From: Candidatus Sumerlaeota bacterium
GTDB taxonomy: Bacteria; Sumerlaeota; Sumerlaeia; MWCT01
Direction of reading: 5' to 3'
NCBI GenBank assembly: GCA_026398545.1
Contig: JAPLSR010000206.1
Span: 1-16,578 of the forward strand
DNA: 16,578 nucleotides
Shown here: positions 8,738 to 16,029 of the stretch, in pieces
How the letters are laid out: every line of letters begins with the position of its first letter
How positions within the stretch are numbered: the first letter of the stretch is position 1
Notes under the pieces: model-generated
The model's database searches: none
Told to the model about the DNA's origin: nothing
Seen by the model: the letters and a program-made list of their open reading frames with translations, nothing else
Translations under genes and position numbers: made by a program

Positions 8738-8760
8738 GCTCATCACAGGTAGTGATGAGC
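8738..8760. promoter_or_regulatory. Perfect 9-bp inverted repeat (hairpin or operator)
   Basis: GCTCATCAC at 8738-8746 and GTGATGAGC at 8752-8760 are exact reverse complements around a 5-base loop (AGGTA). The element sits in the 116-base gap between the stop of the 96-residue membrane-protein gene and the start of the activase gene, both on the minus strand. Read on the minus strand there is no immediate U-run; a short T-run lies about eight bases further on. It could therefore be a weak terminator for the upstream pair, a 3'-end stabiliser, or a regulator-binding palindrome controlling the activase operon. The sequence does not decide between these. Confidence 0.55.
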
Positions 8761-8805
8761 AAGACACAGCTATGAAAAGTCTGGTGGGATAATCAGATAG
8801 CATCC

Positions 8806-9096
8806 CTATTGATTCTCACGCGGGACGTTATCCACCCTGTAAACAGCGATGCCGGATGTTTTCTGCACGATGAAGGTTTTGGTATCACCAAGGACATACA
8901 CATTCTTTAGACCGTCAATGGGGAAGTCCCTTATCAGGAGAACATCTACGGCGGGTCCCTCTTTTATGACAGTATTGATAGGACGCTGTGCCTGGACTGG
9001 TGTGCTGAACATATCCATCGCGGTGTGGAGGGCAAGGATGGCTAAAGAGATAGCAATAATGGTCAAAAGGATACGTGTATAAGGGTCTTTTATCAT
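8806..9096 (-). CDS. Small hypothetical protein with N-terminal membrane segment or signal peptide
   Basis: I do not recognise the family of this 96-residue protein. Residues 8-28 (RILLTIIAISLAILALHTAM) form one hydrophobic helix after a short basic N-terminus. They are followed by STPVQAQRP, where VQA could be a signal-peptidase site, so the protein is either anchored or exported. The remaining 60 or so residues contain a predicted beta-rich stretch (NVYVLGDTKTFIVQKTSGIAVYRVD) and look like a small extracytoplasmic domain. The start is well supported: ATG overlaps the stop of the HAD phosphatase gene as ATGA, and AAAGGAGG lies 6 bases upstream. Translational coupling to the phosphatase is likely, but a shared function is not shown. 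The gene is probably real. Confidence 0.7.
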   Translation of the reverse strand: MIKDPYTRILLTIIAISLAILALHTAMDMFSTPVQAQRPINTVIKEGPAVDVLLIRDFPIDGLKNVYVLGDTKTFIVQKTSGIAVYRVDNVPRENQ

Positions 9097-9779
9097 GGAT
9101 TTCCTCCTTTGGGGTTTTTCCTGCTATACATTAAGGATTTTATATCCTCTATCCTGAGATGGGCAAGGGAATCAACAACAAAATCAGCGCTTGAAAGCGC
9201 CTGTGATGTAAAGGTGCCCGCCACAGCCACGCAAATCATCCCCGCCCGATGCGCCGCCTCAATACCATTCAGGGAATCCTCAATCACAATGCACCTGTCA
9301 CATGGGACACCAAGCCGCTTCGCCGTCAGGAGGAAAATATCCGGTTGAGGCTTGCCCCGCTTCACATGTTCACCGCTAATGACCACTGGAAACCTGTCAA
9401 GGAGTCCAACTCGCTTCAGGTTGAAACGGATTTTTCGTGGCGAGCCGGATGAGGCGAGGGCGTAGGGAATATTTTCACTCCTGAGTGTTAAAAGAAACGC
9501 CTCCACACCTTCACACGGTTCCAACCGCCCCTCCTTCACCTTTTGCTCATAAAGTTCCTGTTTGCGTGCGTGAAAAATGTCCACATCGACCTGCTTGCCG
9601 AATTTCCGGAGGACATACTGGCAGATATCCGCATCAGTGAGCCCGCAATTTGCCATCACATCCCCATCATTCAGAAGGACACCCTGCTCCGCCATTGCCT
9701 CGCGAAAGGCGGCAAGTGAGAATGGCTCACTATCCACCACCACCCCATCCGAATCAAAAATGACGGCAAAATCCGGCAA
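9093..9779 (-). CDS. HAD-superfamily phosphatase, beta-phosphoglucomutase/phosphatase-like (subfamily IA)
   Basis: All four HAD motifs are visible in this 228-residue protein. Motif I is FDSDGVVVDSE with nucleophile D9 and acid/base D11. Motif II is ALASSGS around S110. Motif III is K143 in KRGKPQPDIF. Motif IV is IEDSLNGIEAA with E167/D168. The insertion between motif I and motif II is the helical C1 cap of beta-phosphoglucomutases and phosphoglycolate or sugar-phosphate phosphatases; the exact substrate cannot be told. The start is TTG at 9779: no in-frame ATG lies between it and an upstream in-frame stop, and GAGGGG at 9783-9788 provides the ribosome site. The C-terminal residues NPKGGNP are encoded by bases that also form the strong Shine-Dalgarno sequence of the next gene, which it overlaps by ATGA. 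The gene is divergent from gmd, with 179 bases between. Confidence 0.88.
   Translation of the reverse strand: MPDFAVIFDSDGVVVDSEPFSLAAFREAMAEQGVLLNDGDVMANCGLTDADICQYVLRKFGKQVDVDIFHARKQELYEQKVKEGRLEPCEGVEAFLLTLRSENIPYALASSGSPRKIRFNLKRVGLLDRFPVVISGEHVKRGKPQPDIFLLTAKRLGVPCDRCIVIEDSLNGIEAAHRAGMICVAVAGTFTSQALSSADFVVDSLAHLRIEDIKSLMYSRKNPKGGNP
9103..9110 (-). promoter_or_regulatory. Strong Shine-Dalgarno sequence within the end of the HAD gene
   Basis: On the minus strand this reads AAAGGAGG and ends 6 bases before the ATG at 9096. It lies inside the coding sequence of the HAD phosphatase and, with the ATGA overlap, fixes the start of the 96-residue protein and supports coupled translation. Confidence 0.75.
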
Positions 9780-9812
9780 CTTCCCCTCATCAGAAACAAA
9801 AATATCGGGTCT

Positions 9813-9840
9813 TATTTACAATATGCCACCCTTTTTTCAA
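9813..9840 (-). promoter_or_regulatory. Candidate sigma70-like promoter for the HAD phosphatase gene
   Basis: On the minus strand TTGAAA (9835-9840) and TAAATA (9813-9818) are separated by 16 bases and lie 34 or more bases before the TTG start at 9779. The -35 match is good and the -10 match is partial. The assignment is by eye only. Confidence 0.3.
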
Positions 9841-9892
9841 GATAATAATTCATGGGGACTCCAAGGCGGTTGATAAGGGAGTAAGATAATTG

Positions 9893-9922
9893 TTGCAATT
9901 GGAGAAATCCACTCACTATATA
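9893..9922 (+). promoter_or_regulatory. Candidate sigma70-like promoter for gmd
   Basis: TTGCAA (9893-9898) and TATATA (9917-9922) are separated by 18 bases and lie about 36 bases before the gmd ATG. Both hexamers match consensus at four of six positions. The gap between the divergent HAD and gmd genes must hold promoters for both strands, which makes the location plausible, but the exact element is uncertain. Confidence 0.35.
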
Positions 9923-9958
9923 TGCAATACTTTAACGTGAAAAAAAGCGGGGAAATAG

Positions 9959-10942
9959 ATGAAAAAGGCTCTTGTTACGGGAATCACCGGGCAGGACGGT
10001 TCCTATCTGGCGGAGTTTCTTCTTGATAAGGGATATGACGTCTGGGGGATGCACCGCCGCACAAGCACCATGAATTTTGACCGCATCACCCACATCACGG
10101 ATAAAATCCATCTTGTCCAGGGCGACCTCCTCGACCAGAATTCCATACAGAATTTGATACGGGAGGCGCAACCTGATGAGGTATATAATCTTGCGGCGCA
10201 ATCATTTGTCCCGACCTCCTGGAATCAGCCCCTCCTCACTGGAGAAATCACTGCCCTCGGCGTTACTCGCATGCTTGAGGCAATCCGGTCGGTAAATCCA
10301 AGAATCAAATTCTACCAGGCATCCACCAGTGAAATGTTCGGCAAGGCGCGGGAGGTTCCCCAACGTGAAACTACGCCCTTCTATCCCAGGAGCCCTTACG
10401 GAGCGTCAAAGGTCTATGGCCACTGGATCACAGTGAATTATCGTGAGAGTTACGGACTTTTTGCCTGCTCGGGAATACTTTTTAACCATGAATCCCCCCG
10501 GCGAGGACTGGAATTCGTCACACGGAAGGTGACAAATACCGCCGCCCGTATAAAACTTGGCATTGCTAATGAACTCAGGATGGGAAACCTGGATGCCAAA
10601 CGGGACTGGGGGTACGCTGGAGATTATGTGGAGGCTATGTGGCTCATGCTCCAGCAGAATGAACCGGATGATTATGTCATCGCAACGGGGGAAACGCATT
10701 CCGTCCGCGAACTCATTGAACTGACATTCGGATATCTGGACCTGGACTGGCAAAAGTATGTGAAGATTGACACCCGATATGTCCGTCCTGCAGAGGTGGA
10801 CCTCCTTGTCGGCGATGCCTCAAAGGCTCACAGGAAACTCGGATGGAAACCAAAAGTCGCCTTAAAGGAACTGGTCAAGATGATGGTGGAGTCTGACCTC
10901 CAGCTGGAAAAGGAATTATCCGGCAGAAAGAATAAAAGATAA
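9959..10942 (+). CDS. gmd: GDP-mannose 4,6-dehydratase
   Basis: This short-chain-dehydrogenase-type enzyme converts GDP-D-mannose to GDP-4-keto-6-deoxy-D-mannose, the precursor of fucose, rhamnose and related sugars of surface polysaccharides. The 327 residues begin with the NADP-binding motif VTGITGQDGSYLAEFLL (6-22). The Gmd signatures follow: MHRRTSTMNFDRI (31-43), NLAAQSFVPTSW (77-88), active-site T123/E125 in ASTSEMFG, Y147-x3-K151 in SPYGASK, FNHESPRRG (175-183) and GNLDAKRDWGYAGDYVEAMW (209-228). The length is slightly short of the 340-370 common in the family, but no core motif is missing. ATG 9959 follows GCGGGGA. No fucose synthase or RMD reductase and no glycosyltransferase is next to it, so the final sugar cannot be inferred here. 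It may be the first gene of the plus-strand run. Confidence 0.95.
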   Translation: MKKALVTGITGQDGSYLAEFLLDKGYDVWGMHRRTSTMNFDRITHITDKIHLVQGDLLDQNSIQNLIREAQPDEVYNLAAQSFVPTSWNQPLLTGEITALGVTRMLEAIRSVNPRIKFYQASTSEMFGKAREVPQRETTPFYPRSPYGASKVYGHWITVNYRESYGLFACSGILFNHESPRRGLEFVTRKVTNTAARIKLGIANELRMGNLDAKRDWGYAGDYVEAMWLMLQQNEPDDYVIATGETHSVRELIELTFGYLDLDWQKYVKIDTRYVRPAEVDLLVGDASKAHRKLGWKPKVALKELVKMMVESDLQLEKELSGRKNKR

Positions 10943-11056
10943 ACCGTACACTTGAGGGAATCACCGGTGGACCTCATCCTGCTTTTGAAAAAACAAATCT
11001 CAGACTGTTCACCTCGCTCTGGCGCAATATCTGACACATGGGAAGGATGAACATCC

Positions 11057-12343
11057 ATGCTGAAATATAAAGATGGTGAACTCTTCTGTGAGGGTGTTGC
11101 CCTGAGAGATATTGCCTCAGAGGCGGGAACGCCCTTTTATCTTTATAGCCTGGCGAGACTTCTGGAAAATTTCCATCGCATCCGGAAGGCATTTTCCAAA
11201 GCAAACCCCCTCATCGCCTATTCAGTGAAGGCAAATTCCAATCTGAGTATCCTTCGTCTCCTTGCGCGCGAAGGGAGCGGGTTTGACATCGTCTCCGCTG
11301 GAGAGTTGCGCCGTGTTTTGGCTGCAGGCGGCGACCCACAGAAGGTTATCTTTGCCGGCGTGGGGAAAACAGCTGAAGAGCTGAGACTTGCCATCCAGCA
11401 AAAGATTCTCATGGTGAATCTGGAAAGTGAGCCGGAGGCGCAGCTTTTGTCAGAAATTGCCAGGGGGCAAAAGGCAGTGATGCGCGCCTCGCTTCGCATC
11501 AATCCGGATGTGGAGGCGCATACCCATGAATATATCACGACAGGCAAAAAGGAAAATAAGTTCGGCGTCTCCTACAAGAGTGCTCCAGCCCTGATTGCGC
11601 GCATCGCCCGCCTGCCCAATATCGAATTCGTTGGACTGCATGTCCATGTCGGTTCCCAGATTCTTGACCTGACAGCCCATATAAATGGGGTGAAGCGCCT
11701 TGTGTCTCTGATTGGGGTTCTGCGTTCCGAGGGAATTGAGATTCGCACACTGAACATTGGCGGAGGCTATGGCATTGCCTACGGCGAGCGGGAAAAGACG
11801 ATGAATGTTGAGCGCGCGGCGGAAAAGATTATCCCATTTGTCCGCAAGATGGGATGCCGCCTGATTATGGAACCCGGACGCTATATCGTTGCATCCGCAG
11901 GCGCCCTTGTAACGCGCATCACCTATATCAAAGTCGGCGACCTGAAGCAATTTGCCATCGTGGATTCCGGCATGAACCACCTCATCCGTCCCGCACTTTA
12001 CAAGGCATATCACCGCATCATACCTGTCAGGGAGACACGCACCAGAAAACGTATCGAGATGGATGTTGTTGGACCGATTTGCGAATCGGCTGATTTTTTT
12101 GCCAAGGACCGCCCCATGCCTCCCCTCACACAGGGAGAACTCCTCGCTATTCTGGATACAGGAGCCTATGGATATGTCATGTCATCCAATTACAACACAC
12201 AACCGAGACCGCCTGAAATCCTCGTCAATGGCACTGCATTCCATATCATCAATAAACGAGAGACGTATGATAATCTATTAAAAGGCGAACAATTCCCGCC
12301 TTACCTTCAACATGGGGAAAAGGGAATAAAGGGAAGGATTTAA
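11057..12343 (+). CDS. lysA: Diaminopimelate decarboxylase
   Basis: A PLP-dependent fold-III decarboxylase that makes L-lysine from meso-diaminopimelate. In 428 residues the key sites are all visible: K58 for PLP in AYSVKANSN, HVHVGSQILD (195-204), the phosphate-binding glycines LNIGGGYGI (232-240), EPGRYIV (272-278), the substrate and dimer motif ICESADFFAKDR (341-352) with C342, and GAYGYVMSSNYN (369-380). These match LysA rather than ornithine/arginine decarboxylases or carboxynorspermidine decarboxylase. ATG 11057 is preceded by GGAAGGA at 11041-11047. The gene lies 114 bases after gmd; this gap shows no convincing promoter or terminator. It is followed 32 bases later by the HD-domain gene. 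Confidence 0.95.
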   Translation: MLKYKDGELFCEGVALRDIASEAGTPFYLYSLARLLENFHRIRKAFSKANPLIAYSVKANSNLSILRLLAREGSGFDIVSAGELRRVLAAGGDPQKVIFAGVGKTAEELRLAIQQKILMVNLESEPEAQLLSEIARGQKAVMRASLRINPDVEAHTHEYITTGKKENKFGVSYKSAPALIARIARLPNIEFVGLHVHVGSQILDLTAHINGVKRLVSLIGVLRSEGIEIRTLNIGGGYGIAYGEREKTMNVERAAEKIIPFVRKMGCRLIMEPGRYIVASAGALVTRITYIKVGDLKQFAIVDSGMNHLIRPALYKAYHRIIPVRETRTRKRIEMDVVGPICESADFFAKDRPMPPLTQGELLAILDTGAYGYVMSSNYNTQPRPPEILVNGTAFHIINKRETYDNLLKGEQFPPYLQHGEKGIKGRI

Positions 12344-12375
12344 CTTTTAAAAACCTCAGATATGCGACGCTGAAT

Positions 12376-13047
12376 ATGGTGGAAGATTTTCATTATCCAA
12401 TTATTGAGGAGGCGGCAAAGTCCGCCTTTACTAATTCACCCCCAACGCACGATTTCAGCCACACACGGCGTGTCCTGAACCTGTGCATGCACATCGGTCG
12501 CGATGAGGGCGCAGACCTCGAAATACTTTACGCCGCGGCGCTCCTCCATGACATCGCAAGGGATGAAGCGGACGCCGCAGACAAATGCCACGCACAACTC
12601 AGCGGTGAACGTGCGGAACCGATTCTCATAAGTGCGGGATTCCCGGAGGAAAAGCGAGCCGCCGTCATTCATTGTATTACTGCCCATCGCTTCAGGAGCG
12701 ATAATCCCCCGCGAACCCTGGAGGCGAAAATCCTTTATGATGCGGATAAATTGGATGCCATCGGCGCCATAGGCGTCTGCAGGGCTTACACCTACGGGGG
12801 TGAGAATGGGCAGAGGCTTTATGATGATACCTTCACCCCGGCAGACCTTGTCTCCAAAAATATTGACATAATCTCCAAGGTCACAAACCACAGCCAGCAC
12901 ACGCCGATTATTGAGTTTCGCATCAAGCTATCCCAAATCAAAGATAAGCTCTTCACCAGGACTGCCCGTGCCATTGCAGAAAGTCGCCACAGGTACATGC
13001 TGAAATTCTTCAACCGCCTCTATGAGGAGGTTAACGGCATAAAATGA
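12376..13047 (+). CDS. HD-domain metal-dependent phosphohydrolase of unknown substrate
   Basis: This 223-residue protein has an HD-superfamily metal site: H29 in HDFSHTRRV, H58-D59 in LLHDIARD, a further H104 in ITAHRF, and D124 in LYDADKLDAIG. It belongs to the small uncharacterised HD hydrolases (COG1418-like, YedJ-type), which act on phosphoester or nucleotide substrates; the true substrate is unknown. ATG 12376 is the first plausible in-frame start; the upstream sequence lacks a clear Shine-Dalgarno. An upstream ATG at 12362 is out of frame and closes at once. Its last codons overlap the start of the alpha/beta hydrolase gene as ATGA, so these two are translationally coupled. Confidence 0.85.
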   Translation: MVEDFHYPIIEEAAKSAFTNSPPTHDFSHTRRVLNLCMHIGRDEGADLEILYAAALLHDIARDEADAADKCHAQLSGERAEPILISAGFPEEKRAAVIHCITAHRFRSDNPPRTLEAKILYDADKLDAIGAIGVCRAYTYGGENGQRLYDDTFTPADLVSKNIDIISKVTNHSQHTPIIEFRIKLSQIKDKLFTRTARAIAESRHRYMLKFFNRLYEEVNGIK

Positions 13048-13838
13048 GCCGGAAGTTCATCGAAAAGCCCTTGAGTCTCATGTCGGAGGGAAAACATATT
13101 GCGGCAACAGCTCATCTCCCATCCGATGAGAAGGCGGCGTCGCCCATTGTGGTTTTCTGCCACGGCTTTACGGGCAATCGAATTGAACAGCGCTATATTT
13201 TTGTCCGCACTGCGAGAAGGCTTGCAATGTCTGATATCGCCTCACTGCGGTTTGACTACCGGGGTTGTGGTGAGAGCGAGGGCCTTTTTAAGGAGCACAC
13301 CCTGCTTGATTACATCAAAGATACACTGAATGTGATTGATTATCTCCCCAATCTGGGGGGAACTGATGCGGGTTGTGCAGGAATCCTGGGATATAGCATT
13401 GGCGGATGTGTGGCGGCGGAGGTGTTGGGGCGGCGGCGGGAATTGAAAACCGCTGTCCTCTGGTCGCCCGTTGCCTTCCCCCGGCAACTCTTTTTTGAGC
13501 GCAGGCAGGATTTACCCGCCTCAGAGGCACTTCCACCTGAGCAAGACTTCATTGAGTATGATGGCTGGGCAATTGGAAAGGGATTTATCCATTCCCTTTC
13601 CGAGGTGAATCCCGTGGAACGCCTTGCAGGATATGCTGGGCCTGTCCTCCTGTGCCAGGGGTCACAGGACACAGTTGTCCCACCCTATCATTCTGAAGCA
13701 TACCTGACAGCGAGACGGCAGGCGGAGAGAATAACGGAAATATCACACTTCCCGGAATCCAACCATGGTTACAAACCATTGAAAGAGGATGAAAGACTGC
13801 TTGATGAAACGGCGTCATGGTTTTATAAATATTTATGA
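13044..13838 (+). CDS. Alpha/beta hydrolase (serine esterase/peptidase-like)
   Basis: The 264-residue protein shows an alpha/beta-hydrolase fold. The oxyanion segment is CHGFTGNR with H40-G41, FDYRGCGESEG is at 70-80, the nucleophile elbow is GYSIGG with S118, the acid is D209 in GSQDTVVP, and the catalytic histidine is H241 in SNHGYK. The triad is thus complete. Overall it resembles the bacterial serine aminopeptidase/esterase-like group often named alpha/beta hydrolase or dienelactone-hydrolase-like; no substrate can be claimed. No signal peptide is seen, so it is cytoplasmic. Its start overlaps the HD-domain stop (ATGA), and GAGGAGG lies at 13024-13030, a rather long 13 bases upstream. Confidence 0.88.
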   Translation: MSRKFIEKPLSLMSEGKHIAATAHLPSDEKAASPIVVFCHGFTGNRIEQRYIFVRTARRLAMSDIASLRFDYRGCGESEGLFKEHTLLDYIKDTLNVIDYLPNLGGTDAGCAGILGYSIGGCVAAEVLGRRRELKTAVLWSPVAFPRQLFFERRQDLPASEALPPEQDFIEYDGWAIGKGFIHSLSEVNPVERLAGYAGPVLLCQGSQDTVVPPYHSEAYLTARRQAERITEISHFPESNHGYKPLKEDERLLDETASWFYKYL

Positions 13839-13858
13839 AAGGTAGGGAATAAGAAGCG

Positions 13859-14260
13859 ATGGCATTTGGTTTAAAGAAAAAAAATCATGTGGAGTTTTTT
13901 AACGGCACACTTGTCATGAATGCCCCTTTCGCATTTGCGCTGGGCAAGGATTTTAAGACTAACAGGGCACTGCTCCGCTTTCTCTCCATGAATTCTGCAA
14001 CTATACACCTCTCCATGGAGGGTGAAGTGCCCGACCTTAAAAACTTTTTTGACATCCCTATGAGTTTTCGCCTCCCCGGAGACCAGAACATATGGAAATG
14101 TAACATTGCTGTGGTGAGGCTCTATGCCTATGATGAGCATGACCGACCCGTCTATGGCATGGTGCTCCGCTTCAAGAATTTCACCAATGAACAGCATGAG
14201 CAGATGCAACAATATCTCCTTGCGCGCAAGAATGCAGGCGCCCCTGTTGCCAATAATTAA
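13859..14260 (+). CDS. Small PilZ-like domain protein, degenerate c-di-GMP site
   Basis: A 133-residue cytoplasmic protein. The layout resembles a PilZ beta-barrel: a segment LLRFLSMNSATIHLSMEG where PilZ domains carry DxSxxG, then FFDIPMSFRLPGD, KCNIAVVRLYAYDEHDRPVYGMVLRFKNF, and a C-terminal helix EQHEQMQQYLLARK. The tail, with a V-R-…-GM-x-L-R-F-x-N-F pattern, is the most PilZ-like part. The RxxxR and [D/N]xSxxG nucleotide-binding motifs are not recognisable, so c-di-GMP binding is doubtful. ATG 13859 lies 20 bases after the hydrolase stop. A long open frame exists on the opposite strand but has no gene-like features. The gene is probably real; the PilZ label is tentative. Confidence 0.5.
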   Translation: MAFGLKKKNHVEFFNGTLVMNAPFAFALGKDFKTNRALLRFLSMNSATIHLSMEGEVPDLKNFFDIPMSFRLPGDQNIWKCNIAVVRLYAYDEHDRPVYGMVLRFKNFTNEQHEQMQQYLLARKNAGAPVANN

Positions 14261-14308
14261 TAGCCGGAAATATGAATGCGGCGCAAAAAACCATAAAGGT
14301 GGTAAGGA

Positions 14309-14734
14309 ATGAACAGGGAATTTGACTGCATCAAACTTGCCAATATGGGATTTTATGCCTTTCACGGCACAACAAAGGCTGAGAAGGAGATTGGACAGCG
14401 CTTTTTTATGGACGTGGAACTCTTCCTCGACCTCTCCACCGCTGGAAAAACTAATAACATACGCCACACGGTGAATTATGAAAAGGTCTATAACATAATC
14501 ACTGCCGTCACAAAAAAACGCAAGTATAACCTCCTTGAAGCACTTGCAGAAGATATCGTCGATGAAATCGCCGCACACTTCCCCAACCTCGACCGCATCC
14601 GGGTGAAGGTGCGTAAACCCCAGGTGCCACTCTGTGGAATCCTCGATTACGTGGAGGTCTGCATTGACCGCATAAACCCGGCTAAACAGACCCCATCCGG
14701 GGAGGAGCAGAAATATGACAGCAAGAATTCTTGA
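14309..14734 (+). CDS. folB: Dihydroneopterin aldolase
   Basis: FolB cleaves 7,8-dihydroneopterin to 6-hydroxymethyl-7,8-dihydropterin in folate synthesis. The 141-residue protein contains the family landmarks FYAFHGTTKAEKEIGQRF (15-32) with E25, DLSTAGKTNNIRHTVNY with Y57, NLLEALAE (74-81) with E77, and VRKPQVPLCG with K103. These align with catalytic and pterin-binding residues known from the Staphylococcus aureus enzyme (E22, Y54, E74, K100). The C-terminal tail after about residue 121 is longer than usual because it runs into the folD start: 20 bases overlap. ATG 14309 follows AAAGGTGG at 14295-14302. Confidence 0.93.
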   Translation: MNREFDCIKLANMGFYAFHGTTKAEKEIGQRFFMDVELFLDLSTAGKTNNIRHTVNYEKVYNIITAVTKKRKYNLLEALAEDIVDEIAAHFPNLDRIRVKVRKPQVPLCGILDYVEVCIDRINPAKQTPSGEEQKYDSKNS

Positions 14735-15602
14735 CGGCAAGGCGCTCGCCCAGACCATCCAGGAGGAGATTGCCCGCGCCGCGCGCGAACTCAAGGAGAA
14801 GCATAATATCACGCCGGGGCTCGCAACCATCTTAGTTGGCGATGACCCCGCCTCCCATATCTATGTCAAAAATAAAGGCAGGGCGTGCGAAAAGGTGGGG
14901 TTTTTCTCAAAATCCATCATCCTTCCGCAAATCACATCGCAACAATATCTCACTGAGCTAATCGGCGAATTAAACGCAAACCCTGCCATCCACGGGATTC
15001 TCGTTCAGCTCCCCCTCCCCCAGCACATCGACGAGAACTCCATCATCAACGCCGTCCATCCAGAAAAGGATGTTGACGGTTTTCACCCGGTGAACCTGGG
15101 GAAGATGGTGCTCGGCAGGGAGGATTACTTCCTCCCATGCACCCCGTTTGGCATCCAGATGCTCCTTGCGCGCAGTGGGATTGAAACGCAGGGACGTCAT
15201 GTCGTCATCGTCGGGCGCTCCAATACTGTGGGGAAACCCACGGCGATTATCCTTATGCAGAAGGCGGCGGGCGCAGATGCCACCGTTACGGTCTGCCATT
15301 CCCGGACAAAAGACCTCCCCGCAATCATCCGCCAGGGGGATATTGTGATTGCGGCGATTGGGCGTGCCGAATTTATAAAGGCGGACATGGTCAAGCCCGG
15401 CGCGGTGGTCATTGACGTTGGCATCAACCGCATAGAGGATTTTACAAAAAAGTCAGGTTATACCATTGTGGGGGATGTGGAATTTGAAAAGGTGAAAGAG
15501 GTGGCATCAGCCATCACGCCCGTGCCGGGTGGCATTGGTCCCATGACCATCGCCATGCTCCTCTTCAACACCCTGAAGGCGGCGAAAAAAACCATCATAT
15601 AG
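14715..15602 (+). CDS. folD: Bifunctional methylene-THF dehydrogenase/methenyl-THF cyclohydrolase
   Basis: FolD interconverts methylene-, methenyl- and 10-formyl-tetrahydrofolate, linking folate to purine, formyl-Met and C1 metabolism. In 295 residues the sites are intact: Y50-VKN-K54 (catalytic Lys), VQLPLPQHID (near 97), the folate signature KDVDGFHP, the NAD(P)-binding GRSNTVGKP, and TPVPGGIGPMT near the C-terminus. The start is ATG 14715, preceded by GGAGGAG at 14701-14707 within the folB coding end, so the overlap with folB gives coupled expression of two folate enzymes. The stop lies 11 bases from the stop of the convergent YggL-family gene; no hairpin terminator is seen between. Confidence 0.96.
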   Translation: MTARILDGKALAQTIQEEIARAARELKEKHNITPGLATILVGDDPASHIYVKNKGRACEKVGFFSKSIILPQITSQQYLTELIGELNANPAIHGILVQLPLPQHIDENSIINAVHPEKDVDGFHPVNLGKMVLGREDYFLPCTPFGIQMLLARSGIETQGRHVVIVGRSNTVGKPTAIILMQKAAGADATVTVCHSRTKDLPAIIRQGDIVIAAIGRAEFIKADMVKPGAVVIDVGINRIEDFTKKSGYTIVGDVEFEKVKEVASAITPVPGGIGPMTIAMLLFNTLKAAKKTII

Positions 15603-15613
15603 TGTATTTTCCA

Positions 15614-15949
15614 TTATTGAATCCCTTCATCATTCCAAGCATCAACCAATAGACCAATATTAAAATTGCGAAGCATCGAATTATTCTCCAACCACTTATG
15701 CACCAATTTCCGGTGTTCTTCTGTGACTGAACCACGGCTCTTGTCGGAAACGACAAAAAATGAACAATCAGTTTTCCTCCCACCGCCTCCACATGCGAGT
15801 TCATTGCCTTCAATAGCCTCAAGTATAAAGGCATCCAGGAAGCGGTCAAAATCGTCATCTCCAAGATTCTCGACAAACTGAATGGATACGTTGAAACCGA
15901 ATTCCCGGAACTCACCCAGATGGAATTTTTTTCGCAATATCTTTTTCAT
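15614..15949 (-). CDS. YggL-family (DUF469) protein, 50S ribosome-associated type
   Basis: The 111-residue protein aligns by eye along its length with E. coli YggL. LRKKFHLGEFREFGFNV parallels LRKKMHIDEFQELGF, the block FLDAFILEAIEGNELACGGG parallels the family's FINEVIEPNKLAFDGSG, and TEEHRKLVHKWLE followed by LLVDAWND matches TEEHQAIVRKWLE…LFDVWWD. The family is small and reported to associate with the 50S ribosomal subunit; its role is poorly defined. ATG 15949 is the start that gives the conserved N-terminus; the ribosome site ahead of it is weak. It is convergent with folD and lies 80 bases downstream of the YgiT-type gene on the same strand. Confidence 0.82.
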   Translation of the reverse strand: MKKILRKKFHLGEFREFGFNVSIQFVENLGDDDFDRFLDAFILEAIEGNELACGGGGRKTDCSFFVVSDKSRGSVTEEHRKLVHKWLENNSMLRNFNIGLLVDAWNDEGIQ

Positions 15950-16029
15950 AGATTGAAAACTCTATCTCGTATCGGTCAATATCCACGACAGGCATGAATG
16001 GCGCTTCGCTGCCAGAAATTGTGGTATTT

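Noticed and set aside
10962..10969. Palindrome CACCGGTG in the gmd-lysA gap, considered as a terminator or operator.
   Set aside because: The symmetry does not extend beyond eight bases, there is no loop or T-run, and an 8-base palindrome is expected by chance.
11450..12013. A 187-codon minus-strand frame opposite lysA.
   Set aside because: It lies opposite the conserved LysA motifs and has no domain features.
13871..14830. A 319-codon open frame on the minus strand opposite the PilZ-like, folB and folD genes.
   Set aside because: It is antisense to folB, which has clear catalytic residues, has no recognisable domain, and reads as low-complexity mixed hydrophobic sequence. It is a shadow frame.
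15603..15613. Possible bidirectional terminator between the convergent folD and YggL genes.
   Set aside because: Only 11 bases separate the stops, and no stem-loop is visible there or just inside either gene.
15912..15995. A 27-codon frame (MPVVDIDRYEIEFSIYEK…) between the YgiT-type gene and the YggL gene.
   Set aside because: It overlaps the YggL start, has no convincing ribosome site and no family match. It could be a remnant but cannot be supported.
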